Source: Siphonodentalium dalli (taxonomy: Eukaryota > Mollusca > Scaphopoda > Gadilida > Siphonodentaliidae). From it: a DNA stretch of 64,000 nucleotides. Below are positions 1 to 12,500 of this stretch, one piece after another (the stretch's first letter is position 1; each line of letters starts with the position of its first letter). Under the pieces are notes generated by a model that saw nothing but the letters and a program-made list of their open reading frames with translations, did no database searches and was not told the DNA's origin. The position numbers and the translations under genes were made by a program. Where the stretch lies: assembly GCA_032622095.1 (NCBI GenBank), contig CP136061.1, positions 129,282,754 to 129,346,753 of the forward strand. The letters run 5' to 3'.

Positions 1-385
1 GGGTCCTATATTACTATTTCTTTGGCTTTGGGGGTAAAAAATATTTGATTCAAGTCGAGGAACCCATCAAACAAAGCTCAGAGTTATTAGATATTGATTT
101 TTGAAATTTGTTATTAACTCGAGATGAGTACTAATAACTGCCGTAATCTGCTCTGGATGTGTAATCCAAATCTATTCAAACAGACAAGGATGGATAACTC
201 TAAAATCAAGTGGTAATTTTAACGCAATTTTGACTGAGTTCTGGGCCAGATAGTATTCCCGATAATGAAAAATAATAGATTTCTAAAATCGATATCTAAC
301 AAATCTGAGCTTTGATGGGTGACTTCCTCGACTCGAATCAAATATTTTTGACCCCCGAAGCCATTGAGATAGTAATTGAGAGGAG
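1..385. mobile_element. Foldback MITE, cut by window start
   Basis: Positions about 9-118 reappear as a reverse complement at about 262-384 (shared ggcttyggggg, AAATATTTGATTC and AGTCGAGGA blocks), so the element folds into one long hairpin. The left terminus may lie just outside the window. A 21-bp direct repeat, gttataggttagatatcagt plus one base, follows at 411-452. Confidence 0.75.
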
Positions 386-474
386 TTTTATCGGATTGAG
401 TACCTTTAAGGTTATAGGTTAGATATCAGTCGTTATAGGTTAGATACCAGTCGAGTTTAAAATCATAGCCTTAC

Positions 475-560
475 CTTCAGTGCCCTGACTTAGGTGGTGG
501 TCCCAGGTTGATTTGTAGTTGAGAATATCATCCATGTCCTCCCATTCATACATATCAGCT
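475..560 (-). CDS. SHQ1: SHQ1 coding exon 7 (last in window)
   Basis: 86 bp. The first base completes Leu199, then ADMYEWEDMDDILNYKSTWD follows, corresponding to ADFFEDEAIEQILKYNPWW of the SHQ1 domain. Acceptor ttgttaatag, donor gtaagg in phase 1. The exon is bracketed by a foldback element (1-385) and a TTAA-bounded MITE (609-869). Later exons lie outside the window. Confidence 0.85.
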
Positions 561-3500
561 CTATTAACAAGAAGATTAAATTTACAGAGAGGTTTTGCAC
601 CGTTCCTTTTACCCTTTCATGATGGGAGTTGCGCTGGTGCAGCATTAAAGACCCTGTACCAGTGCATTCTCTAATATATGCAAATCTCCCATAGGGAGCC
701 TCCCATATATAAGTGAATGCACCGGCTTACAAGATCGAGGTAAATATTGTTAGGCCAATGCATTCTCATATATATGTGAGGCACCGTATGGGCTACTCGC
801 ATACATAAGAGAATGCATTGGCACGGGTTTTCGCAAAATATCAGGAAGCTGCAGTCATCAAAGGGTTAAATTCATGTTTCAATAGCCGATCGGGAATGGT
901 TTTTCGATGTTATGAACTATTTTTGTCCTCATTTAACATCCTGCAATCAAACAATTGCTTCTTGAGAAATTTCACCCTAATTGTGTGGCCATTTTGGGAC
1001 ATAACTTAACCAACTTTATTCATTCGTATTCATTATCAATATTGTGAAAGATAAAATGCATTCAATGTGTCAATATATTGTTTACATTGATTTAATTTGG
1101 CAAAATCAACTTGTAAAACCAGGAAGTGTAGTTCGTGGTTCATGAAGCTGATGCTATTTTTGGACAGCGAACAAATGACCTGTTCCACTAAATCTGTGCA
1201 GTCTTGGTTGATTCACAAGGACAGAACCATCACAGAATTTTGTTGCCAATAAAGTAAATCAACCAGGCCTCTGGAAGTAGTGCTGTGTGGTTTCCCGAAT
1301 AATCAACAATACATGGTTAAAATTTCAATATTGTCAGTAATATTGTCTAAAATAAAATAATCATAATATCCTCGACATTGTCAGCCTACTTCAATCTTGA
1401 TAAGAACTCGGGGCGCATCATAAGAATAACCACACACAGGTGGCTGGACTAGTTACGGACCTAAACCCATCGATCAGCATGGACCTGCATGGTGCATTAA
1501 TTTGATTAATTCTGGTATGGTAAATGCTATCGTCTTTAATAATTATTAGACAGATGCAAATTTTGTTTGAAAAGAAGAAAATGCAATGGTGATTATAATT
1601 AAATGGTAATATATTGCATGATTCGATATAAACACTGGAGAGACTGACTATAATAAACAATGCCCATTGATGGTGCATCAATTTCACTCGCTATGGTTAT
1701 TGGACAATCATATTATCTGGCTATCCAATTATACGCGAGCATCGTTCCCTCATCTAAGGAGTCACTGTTAGACACACAATATTACATTTATCCCTTTTAT
1801 TATTATTCCAACCTTTTTATGGAACAGGTCCATTACCATTTGGAATTTGGGGTATGCTAGTTTATTCCTAGAACACAAGCGAAATCACCGAAATGCCTGT
1901 TGTGAAGCGAGCTTACCAGCCAATAATTATGAGTGACCTTACAATCAAAGCAGGTGTTAGATTTCGCTTAGATACAGAATGTATCAAAGTAGCTGTGCTG
2001 TAAGATATTAAAACATTGTGACGTTGTCAATGGCTCGATGACACACTGAGTATTATTCAGTCTGTGGCAGTCCGTGTACCTCGTGGGCATCAGCGACACC
2101 GACAATGCATGGAAGTGAGTGCGAGATGTCAGTCTGTAGATAAGTTAGTGATTGTCACTCTTCAGATTGACATCTACATAATCCATTGACTGATTTGATA
2201 TTAATGGGATTTTCACTAAGACACCAACCTTTGTCAGCTTTCTCATTATTTAAAGACAGGACCTTTAGCCTTATATCTTATACCCTATAGTATTTGTTTT
2301 TTTCTTTTCAAATGAAATTATACCGTAAACCGCGATTTTATTTTCCAAAAATCGCAGTTTTTATTTTCGTTAATATCATCCAGCCCTCATAATAAATACA
2401 TTTATTTAGCAATGGAGGGAGGTTGGTCCAGGCTTCCAAACCTCATTCAGACAACAATACCACTTTCAAGGCTCACATGACCTATTATCATGCCCATCTA
2501 TGAGATTGTCCAATAACAACAGAGAACTTTGATTGACTGGACCTAATATTGAAAGTGACAGGGATATTGGGTCAATGCAGGTGCTGTATTATTTTTTTCA
2601 GAACTATCTTTGTTGGCTCAGGCATATTTACAGCATATTTTGGTGCTCAGAAATGGCAGTTCCGTTGGAACCGACGTTCAACCAATTGAAAAACTGAGTA
2701 TCCTAATTATACAACAAGACAGTCAAAGACTGTGGGGTCGCTCACCAGACTGCAAAGACTGATAAGACTGGGACTCTGGAGACCACAACAGTCAGAACTT
2801 TTCATAATCACTTTAAAAGAATTAGATCTAAACAGGATATGTGGCTAGAGAGGCTTCATGTATGTAGATCAGTAAATATCTACCTTTAAATTACCAACTG
2901 TACACTACTGATTTGAAGAATTACTATGGAGGGCAAGAGTTATGGCCCTGGCTTCACAACCATTTGACAGAGTGACCTCATTTGAACAAATCTGAATGTG
3001 AGTCACCTAGGGAACATCCACACCAAATATGAACCCATTCAGTCTTATGATCTAGAGAAGATGTTCAAAGAATTGTTGACAGATGGATGGACGGACAGAC
3101 AGATGAACAGGTTACAGATGAGAAGTGATGACTATAGCTTCGTCTCAGGTGAGCTTCAAAATAACATTTCATTGAACAAATCTGTCAATCACCCCCCCCC
3201 CCCCCCCAACACTGTGGGGACATCCCTGGGAGAATATGACATACATGATTTATTTGAATGCCTGACTACATTAGCTTCTCTGGGATTAAATTCCATTCAT
3301 GAAACCACTATCAGCCAGCAGTATGTCTTGAGGAGAGGTGTTGACATTTAGATAATTAGGTTTTAACGACTGCACAAACAGCTTTGCTTTACTCCTACAG
3401 CCAGTGTTCGTGCTGGACCGAAAAAAACTTTAGCCAAAAGTTTAGCCAAATGAAAATTTCATTAGCCAAATGAAAAAAACTTTAGCCAAATGTTTTTTGG

Positions 3501-6500
3501 CCAAATTAAAAAAAACTTTGGCCAAATTAAATCATCGTTTTCTGGTCGGTTCACAATTAATGACTAAAACGTAAAATCTAACAGACACAGGTAAAATACA
3601 CAATAATTTAAATAATTTTTATATATATCATTTATTAAAAATTTATTAATCTTTATGTGAAAGAGTGATTTGGGGGGGGGGGGGGGGGGGGGGGGGGGGT
3701 AACCCGGGATTGTCCTTCTTAATGTCATTATTTTTTGTTTTATATCAATATCTTGTTTTCAAGTTAAATCATTAAATATTTATCCTTGCGAAAATATCTA
3801 AGTGACATCTGGAAACTAATAACTTAATATTGTTACGCCATTATCAAATTACAATCTGTCATAAAAGCATGCATATTATTTTGACTGTATTGGTATTGAC
3901 GACAAATAGCCACAAAATATCTGTCGTGATTCACATTTGGCTGATTAAGCTATTGTCTTACACTTGGTGCTCATAAACCTCGACCGTCATAAATACAATG
4001 TCATCATAAACATGCATTGTGCAGGCGCGCAGTGAGTGACCAGACAGACAATAGGGCTAATTGGGGGATTAGGGGATTAAATGTAAAAATTAATAATGAC
4101 CTTTTGCTGCTTCGTGCAGATTGACGTAATCTTTCTCCAGATTAAAACAGCCTGTTACGAACAAATTTCTTATATACCGGCGTCAATGCACTTTACAAAC
4201 ATTGCTTTCTTCACATTGTCATAATTCAACCACGGTCGGTTTAATGTCCATGCGTCTTTGAATGTCCGTTTTGTGAAAACTAAAGATGATTGCATATCAC
4301 TTTGTGATCGCTTGGTTGATAGAGTTGTCAATCGGGTTTCCCTTTGTACGATATTTCATAAGTACGAAAATAATGAAATACTTTCGTCACCTAACTTCGT
4401 CTTGAATGTCGATCTATTGAGCACTTTTATTAATTAGCTTTCTGGCTCCATGCTTTCAGTCTCCATTTGGGATCAAAAAAAGTTTAGCCAAAAGTTTAGC
4501 CAAATGAAATTTTCATTAGCCAAATTCGAAAAAGATTAGCCATTGGCTAATTTGGCTACCGACAGCGCGAACACTGCCTACATCTGTGATCAAAACAAGG
4601 ATTTTAATGGGGTGAACTAGGCAGAGATAATATGGTACAGCATGGTGTGGCAGGAACAGGAGGTGGGGTGGGGAGGGTGGGGTGAGATAGCTGTGATGTG
4701 TCTAAAAAAAAATCAAAGGTCAAAATGCAAAAATATAATTTATTTTTAGAGTTATGTCCCTGGCTCTGCCCCTATTTGACCCAGTGACCCCATTTGAACA
4801 AATCTGAACCCCAGTCACCCAAGGTCCCTCCGTAACAAATATAAGCTAAATCAGCCCAATATTTTTTGAGAAGTCATTCTAAGAATTACTATGAGTTATG
4901 GCCCTGGTTTCTCAACTAATTGACTGGTTGACCTCATTTGAACAAATCTAAACACCAGTCACCCAAGAACCCTCCATACCAAATATTAGCTAAATCGGCC
5001 CAATGGTTCTGGACAAGAAGTCGTTGTAAGAATTACTATGGAGGAATAGAGTTATGGCCCTGGTTTCACAACTATTTGACCCAGTGACCTCATTTGAACA
5101 AATCTGAATGAGAGTCATCTAGGGAACATCCACACCAAATATGAACCAATTCGGTCTTACGGTTCCAGAGGAGAAGATGTTCAAAGAATTGTTGACGGAT
5201 GGATGGACGGTGCGTACGACGGATGGACGGACGAGAAGTGATGACTATAGCTCCACCGGAGACTTTGATCACTGCCTACATCTGTGATCAAAACAAGGAT
5301 TTTAATGGGGTGAACTAGGCAGAGATAATATGGTACAGCATGGTGTGGCAGGAACAGGAGGTGGGGTGGGGAGGGTGGGGTGGGATAGCTGTGATGTGTC
5401 TAAAAAAAATCAAAGGTCAAAATGCAAAAATATAATTTATTTTTAGAGTTATGTCCCTGGCTCTGCCCCTATTTGACCCAGTGACCCCATTTGAACAAAT
5501 CTGAACCCCAGTCACCCAAGGTCCCTCCGTAACAAATATAAGCTAAATCAGCCCAATATTTTTTGAGAAGAAGTCATTCTAAGAATTACTATGAGTTATG
5601 GCCCTGGTTTCTCAACTAATTGGTTGACCTCATTTGAACAAATCTGAACACCAGTCACCCAAGAACCCTCCATACCAAATATTAGCTAAATCGGCCCAAT
5701 GGTTCTGGACAAGAAGTCGTTGTAAGAATTACTATGGAGGAATAGAGTTATGGCCCTGGTTTCACAACTATTTGACCCAGTGACCTCATTTGAACAAATC
5801 TGAATGAGAGTCATCTAGGGAACATCCACACCAAATATGAACCAATTCGGTCTTACGGTTCCAGAGGAGAAGATGTTCAAAGAATTGTTGACGGATGGAT
5901 GGACGGTGCGTACGACGGATGGACGGACGAGAAGTGATGACTATAGCTCCACCGGAGACTTCGTCTCAAGTGAGCTAAAAACTGGAAAGTACCAATTGTT
6001 GAATTCTAAAGATTTAAAGGTATTGTTAAACTCAATTACCACAATTACGACTGCCAGTCATTGACATAGTGCATTGACATCATGCAAAGGCTCATCATGG
6101 TTCTACTGAAATTTTACATGATTGGATAGCCATAGACAGTACCTATCACCTACAAAAAGTCTGGTAAAATTCCTTGAATTATTTTCTGTAATTCTTGGGG
6201 TTAAGGCTTCCCTGGGTTTATTTAAGGAGAGATGTTATGACTCTCCCGTAGTTTTGAAATGGACAGGCCTGCTCCAACAGTGAAAAGAATCTGATGTACA
6301 GTAATGCTCTAAATAATCGACTCCTTAACCACAGCAGAATTATGGGTAATTTTTCAGGATTTAGTCGGAAATATGGCTTGTTGCCATTCATCAGAAAGCT
6401 CTCGGTGAGAGCTTTCCGATGAATGGCAACAAGCCATATTTCTGACTAAATCCTGAAAAATTACCCATAATTCTGCTGTGGTTAAGGAGTCGATTATTTA

Positions 6501-9500
6501 GAGCATTACTGTACAAATGTTTGGGTTTTCAACCAAAGTTCTAACATATCACGACATACAAGTAATGATCTGCATCAAATTTCTTGGACTCTTGTTCTAG
6601 CCTCTGCTGTCTTCTTTCTGACACTGAAGTATTATCCGGCTCATGGACATCAATAATCTCATGACATTCACCCTGGAATTATATGAATGTAAAATGCTGA
6701 CATTGCCATGGTAACAGGAGTTCGATCATGGTCAGTGAATGTGACCACCTTGTTATAAAGAAAGATCATGGCTACCTGGAAAGATCCAGTAAATAATATA
6801 TAGTAGTTAACACATATCGACTAAACTCTAGATAGCTGACTTACATACAATCAGAAAGACAGTGAGAAATATACTTCTGTTATTGAAGATCATCTTTTAA
6901 TCCCAACTGGTTTGAGAAAGATCAGCAAAGCCTAAAGTAGTTAACATGGACAAATATTTCATTGGAACGGAGCAAGAGCCTTTGATAACTGGTTACTAAT
7001 GAGTGAGAAGCAGGGACCAGCCTAGAGGGCGACTTGGGAGACATCTTCTCACTGACATGTGCAAATTCTCCCTATTTTTGTCCTTGGGAGAGGTCACCTC
7101 TCTTTTATATACCAGTATGCATATTTCAAAACAGCACATTTGAAGTTAATTACTGATTATAATGGCACACTTACTCATTATAGTGGTATTAAAAATGACC
7201 TATTGTATTGCATCATACATATTGGATCACAGAAAGGTGAGGATGGAGATGGAGTGACTTCTCCCAATTATATTTATCTAGTCTGGTCCCTGGTGAGAAG
7301 TTCTTTGATTTTCATCATCCCAACAAAAGAATAACAGACACATTCCAGAATTTAATGTTTAACTTGATAGATCAAATGTAAAATTAACTCACCTGCATTG
7401 CCTGCAAATAGTATGTCGATCATTCGCAGAATGAGGTCCCCAGAGGAAAAATTTGGTGACGCTATCCCGCACAGTGGGCTAGGATCATCACATTCACCCT
7501 CTGGGGACCTCATTCTGCTTATGCTTCATCTGCTATGGGAGACATACATGTACAATCAGTTTGAATTTCCCCAGTTGAAGTTGGTGATGTACACCCATTA
7601 GGCCAAACTTTTTTATTTTACTGCTTTACGGATCCGCCGACCCTGTTTTCTGTGGCCTCTCTATACTAAATACTCATTGACCAGACAAGTAGATTCCTTA
7701 GGAAATGTTCAGATAATAAGTTCAACAAATGGCCATAGACTGTTTTCTAAACTTATTATCTGAACATTTCCCACCAACTAATAGGAATCCTTCTGCACAT
7801 ATATTATCTGTCGGCTATTTATTTTTCCATGACATCCATCCAGATGAATAATGGACGTTTTCAATGTATACATTATAATTGAATGGGGGAGTCCATTTAT
7901 TTAATAATTAAAATTTTGAACAAAAACACTCTTTATTTCTGGATTTTTTCAATATTATTCAATAATCTGAGCTATGTTTCAAATAATAGTACTGGATTTG
8001 AATTTTGTGATATAAGTCCGAAAACTGTTCTCTGTAAGTGACTGACAGAGAATTATGAAGACACAATTACCACCTTAGCGAATGTCCAAAAAAAATTAAT
8101 TATTCAAGCATTTTTATTTTTATTTTTTTCCGACCGACCCTACCAAAACAAAGTTTAAAAAATCCGTAAAGCAGAAAAATAAACAAGTTTGGCCTTAGTC
8201 ACCTCGATTATGCATTTTATCTTCTGCAATTTATGAGATATAGAAACTGCAGAGAAGAGAAACAATAATTAAAAACACTGTTAATTCGAGAATATAGATA
8301 CTTCCCAGAAGATTAGGCCTAAGCAGAATAAGTTCCCCAGAGGGTAAATTTAGTGATGGTAGCATCACTAAATTCACCCTCTGGGGGACCTCATTCTGAA
8401 TATGACAGACACATTATATGCAGGCTTGTTCACCTGAATTTTGTTAAGTATTCCAGATTTTTGGTTAGCGAATCCATATTTTGGACCGTTGATTAATGGA
8501 GACACTTCTTCCTGTACCATCTGTTCAATGTGCCAGTCAAAATCATCATCATCTGGGCCATCAATGCTGTTTTCTCCACATGATGCTATGATGAAAGATA
8601 CCAGAATGAGGTTCAGCTATAAAAAGGTATTACGTTAAACAATGCATGCGCCTATGAAACTACTAAAAAATATATATAAATTTGATATTGGTATTACTGC
8701 AGACAAATTTCACTCTGAAGCAGCTTCTGAAGAAGGATCTGATAGATTTAAGGCACATGTTGTTATATTTATTTGGGCCAATCTATGTAAAAGTGCACAA
8801 ATACACTAAAACAAAAACATTTGCCAAAAAGCTAATTTATTCTCGCTAACAGGTACCACAAGGTGTTACATTTTGCCAAATATCAATATAGCACATAGAA
8901 ATTAGTTGGACCGAAAGGGCCCCATAAACTTTTTCAGATTATACCATACCTCACTTCGGCGTGATTTGTTATGATTTTATTATTTGCTGATACAGAAAGT
9001 GTTTTTGTGTACTTTCACATAGAATGTCCCATTAACTCTTTAAATGTTAACCCTTTCTTTACTAGGTACTAATTTCCTGAGGAAATTTTCAGATAGTTCA
9101 ATAAACGGGTCATTGATAGGCCGTTCGTTGAACTTATTGTCTGAACATTTCATTTCTCATTGATGAATAGGAATATTTCTGTGTATTATCGTTCTGTATA
9201 CACATTTTTTTCTGATCACCCCTCGAAATGAATAAAGAACCATTCAAATATTAACTTTTATAACTGAATGGTAGAATCCATTTAGTAAAGAAAGGGTTAA
9301 TCATACACAACAAATTGGCCCCTAAAATTTTGAAATTCAGCGTTCCAGTATACAATGTCATCTCCACATGGATACCAAACTTCTTCCAACATAAGTTTAA
9401 CATCAGCTATCATCCCATGGTCATTCATTCAGCCACTTTATAGTCTCACAACAAATCAATAGTTTTCCGAACAAAGTTGGGCAGAGAGTACAATTATTGA

Positions 9501-12500
9501 AATATAAATTTTTCAATGCACAAGTTTTCAGTCATTAATTAATTAATGGGTTTCCTATACAAAAATCTTACTATATATACAGTAATGCCCTAAATAATCG
9601 ACTCCTTATCCATAGCAGAATTATGGGTAATTTTTCAGGATTTAGTCGGAAATATGGCTTGTTGCTATTCATTGGAAAGCTTTCACTGAGAGCTTTCCGA
9701 TGAAAGGCAACAAGCCATATTTCCAACTAAATTCTGAAAAATTACCCATAATTCTGCTGTGGTTAAGGAGTCAATTATTTAGGGCATTACTATACATAAT
9801 ATAATAAATAGTGCTACCATCAAGAACTTCAATACTAGGAGATGGTTTATTTTTCTTTGTGGCCAGCAGCTTGGTCAGCATGTCAAGTCCCTCAAAGTTC
9901 TCTCCTGGAGTCTCCTTCGGAACTCTGATACAAAATTCACCTGAAATAATTCCATTAGAAATTTATTAATTACAATTACTTGTACTAGCTTTATTTGTGA
10001 CTTGAATATAATTTGGGTTATTACCAGCTAGTCATTTTCTGAGATCTGTATTCAAGGCGAGCAACTTTGTCTGGGGACCCCCAGTGACCACTACTCAACT
10101 TGTGTAAAAAATCTTGACAGTTGACGTCACCATAAGACAGTTCACTATCGATGAAAACACATATTAGAAATCTCTGTGCATGAGTTTACCCTTTGAACTA
10201 CATAGGATCTCACATCTGCACCCATTTATTTCCATGTTATCTACAAAAACAATGTCGTCACTCGTTCTCTCAAGATTAGATTACCGTATTGTAATTCTCT
10301 TCTGGCTGGTGCAGACAAGAAAGAAATAGAAAAGTTGCAAAGAATAATGAACATTGTTGCCTGGATAGTGGCCCGAACCCCAAAGTATCAACATATAATT
10401 ACAAATGTGCTTTGTTAGCTTATCTGAAATTGGACTGGGACATCATCTACCTGCATACATAGACTTGCATTGTTAAACCGCTACATACACGGCTACCCGA
10501 ACAGATCTCTATCATCAAAAATGTTGGTGATTCCTAGGCATGACTTGTAAATGGAGTGTCAAATGTCTTTAGAATATTTTGCATCAACTACCTAAAGACG
10601 TAATAAATTCCAGTGACCTAACTAGTTTCAAAACCAACCTCAGGAGGCAACTATTCAAGTCACACTTTGGATCATCACAATCAGAATCAACATCCGCATC
10701 TCAAACCAAAAATAACAGAGAATTTAAGGTTGCATTAGTATATATGTATCACTGTTGTTTTGTGAAATATGTTAGAATGTGTGTGTCATTTATGTGAATA
10801 TAGGAGGGTGTATGTCAAATATCATTGTTTTATGCATTTATGTTCAATTGTATGTACAGCGTTTGAGCCTTCGGGGATAACATGCTCAACAAAAATGGGC
10901 AGAGGGTTAATTTCGCTGGCCAACCACCCCCCACCCAGATTGCTAACTAACAGACTTACCCTAACCCTAATCTCTATTAACCCTTCCATGACTGGAGCTC
11001 ACTGATATTTTGTGAAAACCCTGTGCCAATGCATTCCCTTATATATCTGAGTCTCCCATACGGAGCCTCGCATATATAGTAGAATGTGTTTGCCTAACAA
11101 TATTTACATTGACCTTGTAGCCAATGAAGTCTCTCATATATGCGAGGCTCCCAATGGGAGACTTGCATATATAACAGAATGCACTGGCACATGATCTTTA
11201 ATGTGGCTCCCATCATGGAAGGGTTAAACCAAACCAAACCAACTATGTTCTCTGCATAGCACATCAGCAATCTAGAGGATAAGCTAATAATTTATGTGAC
11301 CAAGAGAATGTATTAATCTGAAAATACCAATTTGAAGAATCTGCTTGGTAGTAATACCGGTAAGCAACTTATGTTTATATGGAATAAAAGGTAAATTACT
11401 CAGAGAATCATGAAGTTGTGGAAATAAAATTTGTTGCTTCCTGATCCAACATTTTCAAGAGTTATACCAGCGACAACTATATATGTCAAAATAAGTCTGT
11501 GATCTCATATATGCTAGATAGAAAAACTGCAATTTTATTGGCATGCAAGCATTTATGGCAAAATTCAACTGAACCACAAGATCAGCTCAGAGGGACCAAT
11601 TATGAGCAAACATGTAGTGCTAAGAATGTTAACAACAATGGTTCATTCATTTCTTACCTTTATCAGCCTCATACTTAGCCATCTCATTGCCATTCTCCAA
11701 TATGTTACCTGGCAGTGTTAGTCTGTGGAAGAAAACCAAAGTCAGTTATACCTTTATTTTGTTGAGAGGTTTTTGTCAGACTCCCTATTTATATGAATCC
11801 TGTTCTTCCTATCATTCTGAGTGCTCAAATGTTAATTTAAAAAAAGGCCGGGTTAAGAACGCCGAGCATAACAAAGGCATTTTAGGGTAACCCTTTGTGT
11901 ACTAAATGTGAGTAGTTCCCTTAGGAAATGTTCAGATAATAACTTCAACAAAAGACCATAGATTGTCTGTTGAACATTTCACTCCAATAAACAGGACTCC
12001 TTAATTACTTGTATTATCTGTCGTCTTTTTGTATTACCTGTACATCCCTTCAAATCAATAATAGACCATAAAAATGTGCATATTTTTTAACTTGGTGTGA
12101 GAATCCATTTAGTATAGACAGGTTTAATAGCAGTATCATTTCCATGAAACTGTATATTTGTTCAACTTATAAGCTGAACATCCCTACAAATGAATCAATG
12201 GGAATCAAGTAACAATTGATTAGCGTACAACCAGTTATCAACAAGATAATAATAGACAACTAATATGGGAGAATGTGGCAATGATAGCTCTATGTAACTG
12301 ATAATATACTATTCTAAAACATAGATACTGGTAGTATTCATGCAAGACTGCAAAAAGTGTGTCTGTTATTTGCAGAATATGATTCCCAGAGGGTGAATTT
12401 AGTGACAATATCCCATAGGGCGGGCTAGCATGACCAAATTCACCCTCTGGGAACCTCATTCTGCTTAGGCCTAAACTGATATGGGAGACCTAGGATCAGA

